The notes under the pieces were generated by a model. It was not told where the DNA came from. It searched no databases and worked only from the letters and a program-made list of their open reading frames with translations. The translations under genes were made by a program, and so were the position numbers. Source: Mesorhizobium ciceri WSM4083 (lineage in GTDB: Bacteria; Pseudomonadota; Alphaproteobacteria; Rhizobiales; Rhizobiaceae). Taken from it: a DNA stretch of 44,253 nucleotides. Each line of letters starts with the position of its first letter. Within the stretch, counting starts at the first letter, position 1. The stretch covers positions 37,809 to 82,061 of the forward strand of contig NZ_JAFG01000014.1 of NCBI RefSeq assembly GCF_000519305.1, written 5' to 3'. Below are positions 1-8,267 of the stretch, piece after piece.

Positions 1-219
1 CCCGGATTGCCAACCGAATTGCGAAGGGCAGTTCGGGGCAATCCGACCTCTCCCCGAGGGGGAGAGGAGGTTGTCAGCGCTGACGCCAGTCTCTTCTCCC
101 CAGCGAGGGTGAGGCGTGGTCCGCGCAGCGGACGAAAAGCCAACTGCTTGGCTTTTCGAACAACGAACGCCCGAAGGGCCGTGGCCGCAAAGCGGCCGGA
201 TGAGGGGGCCGGCTCGGCC
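1..219. repeat. intergenic repeat-rich segment downstream of rhaI
   Basis: I see no gene here. The stretch holds a perfect 9-bp hairpin (arms 47-55 and 59-67, CCTCTCCCC / GGGGAGAGG) followed by more short fragments of the same flavour (CTCTTCTCCCC, GGATGAGGG). These resemble the short palindromic intergenic elements scattered through rhizobial genomes. A second, stronger hairpin at 133-158 is listed separately. The long plus-strand open frame that runs through this region and on across rhaI and rhaD is an antisense shadow. Confidence 0.6.
133..158 (-). terminator. hairpin downstream of rhaI, possible rhaDI terminator
   Basis: The arms CGAAAAGCCAA (133-143) and TTGGCTTTTCG (148-158) form a perfect 11-bp stem with a 4-nt loop. 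It lies about 60 bases beyond the rhaI stop codon. The T-rich side of the stem comes last on the minus strand, but there is no separate long U tract after it. Terminator function is therefore likely but not certain; a processed 3' stabilising hairpin is the alternative. Confidence 0.5.
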
Positions 220-1509
220 TCAGACAATGCCGCCCGAGCCACCGGCAACTGCCGGCCGTTCAGCCGCGACCTTGGCACGGTAGCCCGCCGCCCTATAGGC
301 AGCGACCGGGTCGATGGCGCCACCTGTCTTCAGCCGCGCCATGGCCAGGATCGGCTCGACATCAGTTCGGTAAGCGGCCTTCAGCGTCTGCGTCGCCATC
401 AGCGCGTCGTTCAAGTCCTGAAAACCTTCCAGCGCCTTGCGGTCGACAAGCAGCGCCTGCGCATAGGCGCGCTGCACCTCGACCGCCGACAGCATCAGGC
501 TTTCGATCGGATCGGTGACGTTGTGGCTCTGGTCGAGCATGTGCGCCGGGTCGAAACCCTCGGCGCCGGAAAGTTCGGCATCGACCAGTTCGTTGAAGAC
601 GAGGAACAGCCGGTAGGGGTCGATCGAACCGGCATCGAGATCGTCGTCGCCATATTTCGAATCGTTGAAGTGGAAGCCGCCAAGCTTCTTGAACTGGATC
701 AGCCGCGAGACGATCATCTCGATGTTGACGTTGGGCGCATGATGGCCGAGGTCGACCAGGCAGAACGCCTTGTCGCCCAACTCCCTGGCGATGATGTAGT
801 TGGTGCCCCAGTCCTGCACGACGGTGGAATAGAAGGCCGGCTCGTACATCTTGTGCTCGCTGAACAGCTTCCAGTCGGCGGGCAGTCCGGCGTAAACCTC
901 TTTCATGGCGTCGAGATAGCGCTCGAACGCCTTGGCGAAATTGACCTGTCCGGGGAAGTTCGAACCGTCGCCGATCCACACCGTCAGCGCCTTGGAGCCC
1001 AGCGTCTTGCCGATCTCGATGCATTCGAGATTGTGCTCGACCGCTTGCCGCCGCGTGCCGGCATCGGCATGCGACAGCGAGCCGAATTTGTAGGAAAGCG
1101 CTTGGTCCTTTGCATCGGAAAAAGTGTTGGAATTCATGGCATCGAAGCCGAGGCCAAAGCGCGAAGCCGCCTGCTTCAGCCGGTTCGGGTCGGCCTTGTC
1201 CCACGGAATGTGCAGGGAAACGGTCGGCGTCGCCTGCGTCAATTGCTGGATGACGGCGCAATCCTCGATCTTGTCGAAGATGTCGCGTGGCTCGCCGGCA
1301 CCGGGAAAGCGGGCAAAGCGCGTGCCGCCGGTGCCGACGCCCCAGGACGGGATCGCCACCGCGAATTTCTCGACCTTGTCACGGATGGCATCGATGGCGA
1401 TGCCGCGACGGTCGAGCCGCTCGCCGAGCGAGGCGTAGTCGCGCTCGAGGTTGGGCTTACGCACGGCGTTGTCCTTGTCGACGAGGTCGGCGGAGATGAT
1501 GTGTTCCAT
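220..1509 (-). CDS. rhaI: L-rhamnose isomerase
   Basis: The 429-residue cytosolic enzyme interconverts L-rhamnose and L-rhamnulose. It belongs to the short, rhizobial/Pseudomonas-type rhamnose isomerases with a xylose-isomerase-like TIM barrel. Recognisable metal- and substrate-site segments are WIGDGSNFPGQ, FSEHKMYEPAFY, VDLGHHAPN and GGFHFNDSKYGDDD. The start ATG at 1509 has GGAGGGGA just upstream. It lies 12 bases after rhaD, so the two genes form a rhaD-rhaI operon transcribed away from rhaRSTPQUK. In Rhizobium leguminosarum the same pair is known as rhaDI. Length and context agree with the family, and I see nothing broken. Confidence 0.95.
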   Translation of the reverse strand: MEHIISADLVDKDNAVRKPNLERDYASLGERLDRRGIAIDAIRDKVEKFAVAIPSWGVGTGGTRFARFPGAGEPRDIFDKIEDCAVIQQLTQATPTVSLHIPWDKADPNRLKQAASRFGLGFDAMNSNTFSDAKDQALSYKFGSLSHADAGTRRQAVEHNLECIEIGKTLGSKALTVWIGDGSNFPGQVNFAKAFERYLDAMKEVYAGLPADWKLFSEHKMYEPAFYSTVVQDWGTNYIIARELGDKAFCLVDLGHHAPNVNIEMIVSRLIQFKKLGGFHFNDSKYGDDDLDAGSIDPYRLFLVFNELVDAELSGAEGFDPAHMLDQSHNVTDPIESLMLSAVEVQRAYAQALLVDRKALEGFQDLNDALMATQTLKAAYRTDVEPILAMARLKTGGAIDPVAAYRAAGYRAKVAAERPAVAGGSGGIV

Positions 1510-1521
1510 CGTCCCCTCCGC

Positions 1522-3624
1522 TCAGCGCGTGAACGACTGGGCGTTGCCCGCGTCGACATTGATGATGTTGCCGGTCGACTTGGCCGACATGTCGGACGCC
1601 AGGAAATAGATCGCTTCGGCGATGTCTTCCGGGAAGACCGAGCGCTTCAGCATCGAACGCGAGCGATAGTGCTCCTCCAGATCGTCGGTCGACATCTTGT
1701 AGGCGGCGGCGCGCTGTTCCTTCCACTCCCCGGTCCAGATCTTCGAGCCGCGCAGCACCGCGTCCGGGTTGACGACATTGACCCTGATCTGCGCCTCCGC
1801 GCCCTCCAGCGCCAGACAGCGGGCGAGATGGATCTCGGCGGCCTTGGCGGTGCAATAGGCGGCGGCGTTGGGCGATGCGGCAAGGCCATTCTTGGAGGCG
1901 ACGAAGACGACGTTGCCGCCAATCTTCTGGGCGCGGAACAGCCGGAACGCTTCCCGCGAGACCAGGAAGTAACCGGTCGACAGGATGTCCATATTCTTGT
2001 TCCACAGCGCCAGCGTCGTCTCCTCGATCGGCGCCGAGGAGGCCAGCCCTGCATTCGACACCAGAATGTCGATGCCGCCGAACTCGACCGCCGTCTCGGC
2101 AAAGCCCGAAATGACCTGGTCCTCCGAGGTGACGTTGATCAACACCGGGCGGACGAAATCCTTGCCGTAGACTTTCGCCAGTTCGTCATTGGCGCTGGCC
2201 AGCGCTGTCTCGTCGATGTCGGCCAGCACCACGCAGGCGCCTTCGCGCAGCAGGCGGTTGGCCGTGGCGCGGCCGATGCCGCCGGCGCCACCCGTGACCA
2301 GGGCGATCTGGCCGGCAAGCGACTTCGGCTTCGGCATACGCTGCAGCTTCAGATCCTCGAGCAGCCAGTACTCGATGTCGAAGGCTTCCTGTGCAGGCAG
2401 GCCGACATAGGACGATACGGTGGAGGCGCCGCGCATGACGTTGATGGCGTTGACATAGAATTCTCCCGAAATGCGCGCCGTCGCCTTGTCGCCGGCGAAG
2501 GTGAACATGCCGACGCCGGGCATCAGGTAGACCACGGCATTGGGATCGCGGATGGCGGGCGAGTCCGGATGCTTGCAGCTGTCGTAATAGGCCTGGTAGC
2601 CAACGCGATAGGCTGCGATGTCGTCGGCAAGCCGCGCAATCACCGCATCGACATCGGGCTTGGCCGGATCGAATTCGATGACCAGCGGGCGGATCTTGGT
2701 GCGCAGGAAATGGTCGGGGCATGACGTGCCGAGTGCCGCCAGCGGGCGCAGATCCCTGGAGTTGACGAATTCGAGCACAGCAGTGGAATCGTCGAAATGG
2801 CCTGTTTTGTGGCTCTTTTCGGAGATCAGGCCGCGAATCCTCGGCATCAATTTGGCCGCGATGGCACGGCGCTCAGCGGCGTCGAGTGCCTTGACCACTT
2901 CACCGCCGAAGATGGCGACACCCTCGGAGCGGCGCTCGAACCATTCGATCGCCTGGTTGATCACCGAGATCGTCGTCTCGTAGCATCCCCTGGGGGTGTC
3001 GCCCCAGGTGAACAGACCGTGGCTTTCCAGGATGACACCCTTGGCGGCGGGATGTTCGAGGCAGAATTTCTCCAGCCAAAGACCAAGTTCGAAGCCCGGG
3101 CGCTTCCACGGCAGCCAGCCGATGGCGTCGCCGAAGATTTCTTTCGTCAGCGCCTTCGAATCCTTTGCCGCGGCAATGGCGATGATGGCATCGGGATGCA
3201 TGTGGTCGACAAAAGGCTTCGGCACGTAGGCATGCAACGGCGTGTCGATAGAGGCCGCGCGCGGATTGAGGTTGAAGGTGCAGTGCGGCAGGAAGCCGAC
3301 CATTTCATCTTCGTGCTCGACGCCGCGATAGAGACCTTTGAGCGCGCGCAGCTTGTCCATGTAGAGCGTGGCAAAGCCGTCCAGCTTGATCGAGGCGCTG
3401 TCGCCGCCCGATCCCTTGACCCACAGCACTTCGACATCCTCGCCGGTGAGCGGGTCTTTCTGCCAGATCTTCGACGACGTGTTGCCGCCGCCATAGTTGG
3501 TGACGCGCTTGTCGGAACCGAGCGTGTTCGAGCGGTAGACCAGAAGTTCCGGCCCGCTCATAGCGTGAGCCTTGGCCTCATCCCACAGATTGGCGAGGCG
3601 CGCGCCGGTGCGCTTGTCGAGCAT
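1522..3624 (-). CDS. rhaD: bifunctional rhamnulose-1-phosphate aldolase / short-chain dehydrogenase
   Basis: This 700-residue two-domain protein has an N-terminal class II aldolase half, expected to split rhamnulose-1-phosphate into dihydroxyacetone phosphate and L-lactaldehyde. The C-terminal short-chain dehydrogenase half is expected to oxidise lactaldehyde. The SDR nucleotide motif TGGAGGIG is at residues 444-451, NAG follows in VSNAGLASS, and the catalytic pair is Tyr590 and Lys594 (YCTAK). I start at the ATG at 3624 because GGGAGGA lies 6 bases upstream; a longer GTG reading from 3645 would place the ribosome site inside the gene. It is the first gene of the rhaDI operon and diverges from rhaR across a 185-base control region. 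Confidence 0.94.
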   Translation of the reverse strand: MLDKRTGARLANLWDEAKAHAMSGPELLVYRSNTLGSDKRVTNYGGGNTSSKIWQKDPLTGEDVEVLWVKGSGGDSASIKLDGFATLYMDKLRALKGLYRGVEHEDEMVGFLPHCTFNLNPRAASIDTPLHAYVPKPFVDHMHPDAIIAIAAAKDSKALTKEIFGDAIGWLPWKRPGFELGLWLEKFCLEHPAAKGVILESHGLFTWGDTPRGCYETTISVINQAIEWFERRSEGVAIFGGEVVKALDAAERRAIAAKLMPRIRGLISEKSHKTGHFDDSTAVLEFVNSRDLRPLAALGTSCPDHFLRTKIRPLVIEFDPAKPDVDAVIARLADDIAAYRVGYQAYYDSCKHPDSPAIRDPNAVVYLMPGVGMFTFAGDKATARISGEFYVNAINVMRGASTVSSYVGLPAQEAFDIEYWLLEDLKLQRMPKPKSLAGQIALVTGGAGGIGRATANRLLREGACVVLADIDETALASANDELAKVYGKDFVRPVLINVTSEDQVISGFAETAVEFGGIDILVSNAGLASSAPIEETTLALWNKNMDILSTGYFLVSREAFRLFRAQKIGGNVVFVASKNGLAASPNAAAYCTAKAAEIHLARCLALEGAEAQIRVNVVNPDAVLRGSKIWTGEWKEQRAAAYKMSTDDLEEHYRSRSMLKRSVFPEDIAEAIYFLASDMSAKSTGNIINVDAGNAQSFTR

Positions 3625-3809
3625 AAGAAATCCTCCCGAAGGCACGCAAAAGGCGCGGCCATTTGGTCCCGAATTTCCACGGAAGCGGCTGGCTTGTCAA
3701 TCACAAACAATCAATATCGATCATATTGCACTGCACAATGTAATTATATGATCGGAAATGATTGACACTGCGCGTTTTGGGTGCCTAAATGCTCGGGCAG
3801 GGAGGAACC
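3625..3809. promoter_or_regulatory. divergent rhaDI / rhaRSTPQUK control region
   Basis: This AT-rich segment between the divergent rhaD and rhaR genes stands out from the GC-rich surroundings. It has a candidate plus-strand promoter, TTGACA (3763-3768), 17-base spacer, CTAAAT (3786-3791 by the same spacing). The matching minus-strand TTGACA is formed by TGTCAA at 3695-3700, with GAAATT 17 bases further on. The operator dyad between them is given as its own entry. A DeoR-type regulator (RhaR) encoded next door is the expected binder, and repression of both directions until a rhamnose-derived inducer appears is the likely mode. The -10 elements are weak matches, so exact start sites are uncertain. 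Confidence 0.65.
3698..3764. promoter_or_regulatory. phased dyad, probable RhaR operator
   Basis: CAATCA at 3698, CAATCA at 3708 and CGATCA at 3718 recur at exact 10-base spacing. They are mirrored by TGATCG at 3749 and TGATTG at 3759, again 10 bases apart. The two 19-base arms 3708-3726 and 3746-3764 are inverted copies at 16 of 19 positions, including the perfect 9-mers CGATCATAT and ATATGATCG. Helical phasing with an inverted second array is typical of sites bound by oligomeric repressors of the DeoR family. Assignment to RhaR is inferred from position. Confidence 0.65.
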
Positions 3810-4619
3810 ATGCACGAAAAAGAGCGCCACAGGATCATTCTGTCCGCCGTCCAGGAAAAGCCTGTGGTGACGGTGCAGGAGATGGTCGACCTGACGGAGT
3901 CTTCCGAGGCGACGATCCGGCGCGATATCGCGGCTCTCCACGTCCAGAAGCGGCTGCGCCGTGTGCGCGGCGGCGCCGAGGCAATCTCGCCGCCGCAGTT
4001 CATCGGGCTGGCCGGCCGGCCCTTTTCCGTCAACGAAACGATCAACGCCTCGCAGAAGCGGGCGATTGCGCGTGAAGCGGTCGAGCTATGCAAGGACGGC
4101 GAACCGATCATCATCAATGGCGGCACCACCACGTTCCAGATGGTGCATTTCCTGACCGGCCGCCGCATGCCGATCTTCACCAATTCGTTCCCGATTGCCG
4201 AGCATTTGCTCAAGCACTCCAAGAATACGGTGATGCTGTCGGGCGGCACCATCTACCGCGAGCAGAACATCATTCTGTCGCCCTTCGACAATGACGTGAC
4301 GCGCAATTTCTATGCGCGCCGCATGTTCATGGGCGCACAGGGGCTCGGCCCGCTCGGCCTCATGGAAGGCGATCCGCTTTTGATCCAGGCGGAGCAGAAA
4401 CTGATCGACCAGGCCGACGAGTTGGTGGTGCTGGTCGATTCCTCGAAATTCCGCAAACGCTCCAGCCTGATCCTGTGCGGCCTGTCGCGCATCGCCACCG
4501 TCATCACCGATGACGGCATCGAGGATCGCGAAGCCAAGATGCTGGAGACCGCCGGCGTGACGCTGATCGTCGCCCGCGCATCCGCAACCAACAAGGAAGA
4601 ATCTTCACTGCAGGCCTGA
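3810..4619 (+). CDS. rhaR: DeoR/GlpR-family transcriptional regulator of rhamnose genes
   Basis: This 269-residue regulator has an N-terminal DeoR winged helix-turn-helix (roughly residues 1-60, with recognition segment SSEATIRRDIAAL and the typical RRVRGGA wing). A C-terminal DeoRC sensor domain resembles phosphosugar isomerases, containing INGGTTTFQMV and DSSKFRKRSS. The start ATG at 3810 has GGGAGGA at a good distance; an in-frame start at 3789 would swallow that site. It is first in the rhaRSTPQUK transcript and faces rhaDI. DeoR proteins usually repress until a phosphorylated sugar binds, so a late rhamnose intermediate made by RhaK is the likely inducer, although the sequence does not prove this. 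Confidence 0.9.
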   Translation: MHEKERHRIILSAVQEKPVVTVQEMVDLTESSEATIRRDIAALHVQKRLRRVRGGAEAISPPQFIGLAGRPFSVNETINASQKRAIAREAVELCKDGEPIIINGGTTTFQMVHFLTGRRMPIFTNSFPIAEHLLKHSKNTVMLSGGTIYREQNIILSPFDNDVTRNFYARRMFMGAQGLGPLGLMEGDPLLIQAEQKLIDQADELVVLVDSSKFRKRSSLILCGLSRIATVITDDGIEDREAKMLETAGVTLIVARASATNKEESSLQA

Positions 4620-4674
4620 GACACCCTCACGCCCGCGGCGACGATGGAATGCAACGCTCAAGGGAGGAAATTCG

Positions 4675-5670
4675 ATGAGCTTCTTGAAGAAATTGATGGT
4701 GACGGCTGCATTCTCAGCCGCCATGTTCGTGAATGCCGCCTATGCCGAGAACGTCAAGATCGCGCTGGTGGTGAAGTCGCTGGGCAACGGCTTCTTCGAT
4801 GCCGCCAACAAGGGCGCCGAAGAGGCGGCCAAGGAACTTGGCGACGTCGACATCATCTACACCGGCCCGACCAAGGCGACCGCCGAAGCGCAGATCGAAG
4901 TGGTCAATTCGCTGATCGCGCAGAAAGTCAACGCCATCGCCATTTCGGCCAATGACGCCGACGCTCTGGTGCCGGTGCTGAAGAAGGCCATGGAGCGCGG
5001 CATCACCGTCATCTCGTGGGATTCGGGCGTCGCCAAGGAAGGCCGCCAGCTTCACCTCAACCCGTCCGATACCGGCCTGATAGGCGAGACCATCATCAAG
5101 CTCGCAGCCGACCACCTGCCGGAAGGCGGCGAGGTCGCCATCCTGTCGGCCTCCTCGACCGCGACCAACCAGAACGCCTGGATCGACGCGGCCAAGAAGA
5201 TCCTGCCGGAGAAGTTCCCCAAGATCAAACTCGTCGCCACCGTCTATGGCGATGACGATTCGGCCAAGAGCACCGACGAAGCCAAGGGCCTGCTGAAGTC
5301 CTATCCGAACCTCAAGGCGATCATCGCGCCGACCACCGTCGGCGTCGTTGCCGCCGCCCAGGTCGTCACCGACGAAAACCTGATCGGCAAGGTCAATGTC
5401 ACCGGTCTGGCACTGCCGTCCGAGTTCAAGAAGTTCATCGACAACGGTTCCAGCCAGGCGGTTGCGCTGTGGAACCCGATCGACCTCGGCTACTCGGCCG
5501 TCTACCTCGCCCATGATCTGGCGGTGAAGAAGGAAGAGGCAAAGCCCGGCGCCACGCTATCGATCGGCCGCGTCGGCAAGGTGACGCTCGACGACACCAA
5601 CTCGGCTGCGATGGCTCCGCCCTTCCAGTTCGACAAGTCGAACATCGAAAAGTTCTCCAAGATCTATTGA
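4675..5670 (+). CDS. rhaS: rhamnose ABC transporter, periplasmic substrate-binding protein
   Basis: The 331-residue protein begins with a clear Sec signal peptide (MSFLKKLMVTAAFSAAMF, cleavage expected after AYA near residue 24). A type I periplasmic sugar-binding fold of the ribose-binding family follows, with the opening strand KIALVVKSLGNGFFDAANKG and the hinge-region pattern AIAISANDADALVPVLKKA. It should deliver rhamnose to the RhaTPQ membrane complex. A strong AGGGAGGA ribosome site precedes the ATG. It lies 55 bases after rhaR and 84 bases before rhaT; the second gap contains a perfect hairpin that may set a higher level of this gene than of the membrane components. Confidence 0.93.
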   Translation: MSFLKKLMVTAAFSAAMFVNAAYAENVKIALVVKSLGNGFFDAANKGAEEAAKELGDVDIIYTGPTKATAEAQIEVVNSLIAQKVNAIAISANDADALVPVLKKAMERGITVISWDSGVAKEGRQLHLNPSDTGLIGETIIKLAADHLPEGGEVAILSASSTATNQNAWIDAAKKILPEKFPKIKLVATVYGDDDSAKSTDEAKGLLKSYPNLKAIIAPTTVGVVAAAQVVTDENLIGKVNVTGLALPSEFKKFIDNGSSQAVALWNPIDLGYSAVYLAHDLAVKKEEAKPGATLSIGRVGKVTLDDTNSAAMAPPFQFDKSNIEKFSKIY

Positions 5671-5691
5671 TCTGGAGTTCTCTAGAGCTGA

Positions 5692-5717
5692 CGCGGCGGG
5701 GCTCACGTCCCGCCGCG
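5692..5717 (+). terminator. hairpin between rhaS and rhaT
   Basis: CGCGGCGGG (5692-5700) and CCCGCCGCG (5709-5717) make a perfect 9-bp GC stem with an 8-base loop, followed by ACTTTAAA. There is no full U tract. It is therefore best read as a leaky terminator or as a 3' stabiliser of the rhaS message, in the usual place between a binding-protein gene and its transporter genes. Confidence 0.6.
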
Positions 5718-5754
5718 ACTTTAAACGAACCTTGTTTCAGGGCTTGATACGATT

Positions 5755-7296
5755 ATGGACACGACAGCCCAACACGGCGCGGTGAAGGAGCGGCCTCCGG
5801 CCCCGGCTCCACGCCTGACGCTGACCGGCATCTCCAAGAGCTTTCCCGGCGTGCGCGCGCTGCACAATGTCAGCCTGTCTCTCTACCCCGGGCAGGTGAC
5901 GGCGTTGATCGGCGAAAACGGCGCCGGCAAGTCGACGCTGGTCAAGATCATGACCGGTATCTACCAGCCCGACGGGGGCACAATCAGTATCGACGGCCAG
6001 ACCGTCACCCTGCCCAGCGCGCATGCCGCCTTCGGCCACGGCGTCACCGCCATCCACCAGGAAACCGTGCTGTTCGACGATTTGTCGGTCGCAGAAAACA
6101 TCTTTCTCGGCCATGCGCCACGCACGCGTTTGCGCACCATCGACTGGCGCACGATGCGCAAAAATGCACGCGAAGTGCTCGACACCATGCATGCCGGCCA
6201 TATCGACGCCGACGCGCGGTTGAAGGACCTCGGCATCGCCAACAAACATCTGGTTGCCGTTGCGCGCGCCATGTCGATCGACGCGCAGATCGTCATCATG
6301 GACGAGCCGACCGCAGCACTCTCGATGAAGGAGATCGAGGAGCTCTTTTTGCTGATCGAGTTCCTCAAGAGCGATGGCAAGGCGATCCTGTTCATCAGCC
6401 ACAAGTTCGACGAGATCTACCGTATCGCCGACCGCTACACGGTGTTCCGCGATGGCGAGATGGTCGGCGAAGGCCTGATCAGGGATGCCGGCCAAAGCCA
6501 GATCGTGCGCTTGATGGTCGGCCGCGCGGTCGATCACATCTTCCCGCAGCGCAAGGCCGAGATCGGCTTGCCGGTGCTCTCCGTCTCCGGCCTGTCGCAT
6601 CCGACCGAATTCAACGACATCGGCTTCGAACTGCACAAGGGCGAGATCCTCGGCTTCTACGGCCTGGTCGGCGCCGGCCGCAGCGAGGTGATGCAGGCGA
6701 TATCGGGCATCACCCGCACATCAGCCGGCACGATCACGCTGGAAGGCAAGACGCTCGCGCCGAAATCGGCTGCGGATTCGATCGATGCCGGCATCGTCTA
6801 CGTGCCGGAGGAACGCGGCAAGCAGGGCGTGGTGATCGGCCTGCCGATTTTCCAGAACGTCTCGCTGCCTTCGCTCAAGCGCACGTCGAAGTCTGGGCTG
6901 CTGCGGCTGTCGGAGGAGTTCGATCTGGCCCGCTCCTACACCGAGCGGCTCGACCTCAGGGCCTCTTCGCTCAGCCAGGATGTCGGCACGCTGTCGGGCG
7001 GCAACCAGCAGAAGATCGTCATCGCCAAATGGCTGGCGACCACGCCCAAGGTGATCATCCTGGACGAGCCGACCAAGGGCATCGACATCGGCTCGAAGGC
7101 CGCCGTGCACGGCTTCATGGCCGAGTTGGTGGCGCAAGGCCTGTCGGTGATCATGGTGTCCTCCGAGCTGCCCGAAATCCTCGGCATGTCCGACCGCGTC
7201 GTGGTCATGCGCGAGGGTCTCGTTGTCGCGGTCTACGACAACAAGGGGCTGGACGCCGAGACGCTGGTTCGGACGGCGGCGGGGATCGCGGCATGA
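5755..7296 (+). CDS. rhaT: rhamnose ABC transporter ATP-binding protein (CUT2 double ATPase)
   Basis: The 513-residue protein carries two fused ABC domains, as in RbsA/XylG/MglA. The first has Walker A GENGAGKST (residues 53-61) and Walker B VIMDEPTAALS. The second has the degenerate P-loop GLVGAGRSE, an intact signature LSGGNQQK and Walker B IILDEPTKGID. This asymmetry, with only one canonical signature and P-loop each, is normal for CUT2 importers. It powers rhamnose uptake with RhaP and RhaQ at the inner membrane. In R. leguminosarum transport was reported to depend on the sugar kinase RhaK as well, so a link between this complex and RhaK is possible. Its stop codon overlaps the rhaP start (ATGA). 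Confidence 0.93.
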   Translation: MDTTAQHGAVKERPPAPAPRLTLTGISKSFPGVRALHNVSLSLYPGQVTALIGENGAGKSTLVKIMTGIYQPDGGTISIDGQTVTLPSAHAAFGHGVTAIHQETVLFDDLSVAENIFLGHAPRTRLRTIDWRTMRKNAREVLDTMHAGHIDADARLKDLGIANKHLVAVARAMSIDAQIVIMDEPTAALSMKEIEELFLLIEFLKSDGKAILFISHKFDEIYRIADRYTVFRDGEMVGEGLIRDAGQSQIVRLMVGRAVDHIFPQRKAEIGLPVLSVSGLSHPTEFNDIGFELHKGEILGFYGLVGAGRSEVMQAISGITRTSAGTITLEGKTLAPKSAADSIDAGIVYVPEERGKQGVVIGLPIFQNVSLPSLKRTSKSGLLRLSEEFDLARSYTERLDLRASSLSQDVGTLSGGNQQKIVIAKWLATTPKVIILDEPTKGIDIGSKAAVHGFMAELVAQGLSVIMVSSELPEILGMSDRVVVMREGLVVAVYDNKGLDAETLVRTAAGIAA

Positions 7297-8267
7297 AGGC
7301 TTTCCTCAAATATCGCGAAATCTGGCTGTTCGCGGCCATCGTCGTGCTGATCGGATTGATCTCGACGCGCTTCCCGGCCTTCGCCGACCCCGGCAATCTG
7401 CGTCAGGTTTTCAACGACACCTCGATCCTGATGATCCTGGCGCTTGGCCAGATGGTGGTCATCCTGACCCGGTCTATCGACCTGTCGATGGCCTCCAACC
7501 TCTGCTTCACCGGCATGGTGGTGGCGATGCTGAATGCCGCGCATCCGGCAATCCCGATCCCGCTGCTGATCGTCATTGCGTTGGTCGTCGGGCTGGTGCT
7601 CGGCGCCATCAACGGCCTGCTGGTCTGGCGGCTGAACATCCCCTCGATCGTGGTGACGTTGGGCACGCTGACCATCTATCGCGGCGCCACCTTCGTCCTG
7701 TCCGGCGGCGCCTGGGTCAATGCCGACAAGATGAGCCCGGATTTCATCGGCTTTCAGCGCGCCGCCTTCCTCGGCATTCCGGTGCTGTCGTGGATCGCCA
7801 TCCTGGTCATTGCGCTGTTCTTCGTCCTGATGACGCGCACCGCGCTCGGGCGCTCGATCTATGCCATCGGCGTCAACCCGACGGCTTCCGTCTATGCCGG
7901 CATCGATGTCGGCCGCACGAAATTCATCGTCTTCTGCATCTCCGGCATGATCGGCGGCCTGTCAGGCTATCTCTGGATCTCGCGCTATGTGATCGCGTCG
8001 GTCGAGGTCGCCAACGGCTATGAGCTCAACATCATCGCCGCCTGCGTCATCGGCGGCATCTCGATCGCCGGCGGCATCGGCTCGGTCGGCGGCGCGGTGC
8101 TCGGCGCACTGTTCCTCGGCATCATCTCCAACGCCCTGCCGGTCATCAACATCTCGCCCTTCTGGCAGATGGCGATTTCGGGCAGCGCCATCATTCTGGC
8201 CGTCGTGCTCAACGCGCGCGGCGAACGCCAGCAAGGCCGCATCATCCTCAGAAAGGTGGAGGCGTGA
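7293..8267 (+). CDS. rhaP: rhamnose ABC transporter permease
   Basis: This 324-residue polytopic inner-membrane permease belongs to the CUT2 (RbsC-like) family. Hydrophobic segments alternate along the whole length, and the family hallmarks are GQMVVILTRSIDLSM near residues 50-65 and GINPTAS-type GVNPTASVYAGIDV after the middle. The ATG at 7293 overlaps the rhaT stop by four bases. A much longer open frame reaches upstream inside rhaT but is not the start. It pairs with RhaQ to form the heterodimeric membrane channel. Confidence 0.92.
   Translation: MKAFLKYREIWLFAAIVVLIGLISTRFPAFADPGNLRQVFNDTSILMILALGQMVVILTRSIDLSMASNLCFTGMVVAMLNAAHPAIPIPLLIVIALVVGLVLGAINGLLVWRLNIPSIVVTLGTLTIYRGATFVLSGGAWVNADKMSPDFIGFQRAAFLGIPVLSWIAILVIALFFVLMTRTALGRSIYAIGVNPTASVYAGIDVGRTKFIVFCISGMIGGLSGYLWISRYVIASVEVANGYELNIIAACVIGGISIAGGIGSVGGAVLGALFLGIISNALPVINISPFWQMAISGSAIILAVVLNARGERQQGRIILRKVEA

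Noticed and set aside
7..2724. Long plus-strand open frame (about 905 codons) antisense to rhaI and rhaD
   Set aside because: It lies opposite two well-supported genes, has Arg/Gly/Asp-rich shadow composition and no family match; GC-rich DNA gives such frames by chance.
7029..7292. Upstream extension of rhaP into rhaT
   Set aside because: The added residues have no permease character; the ATG at 7293 in the ATGA overlap is the family start.
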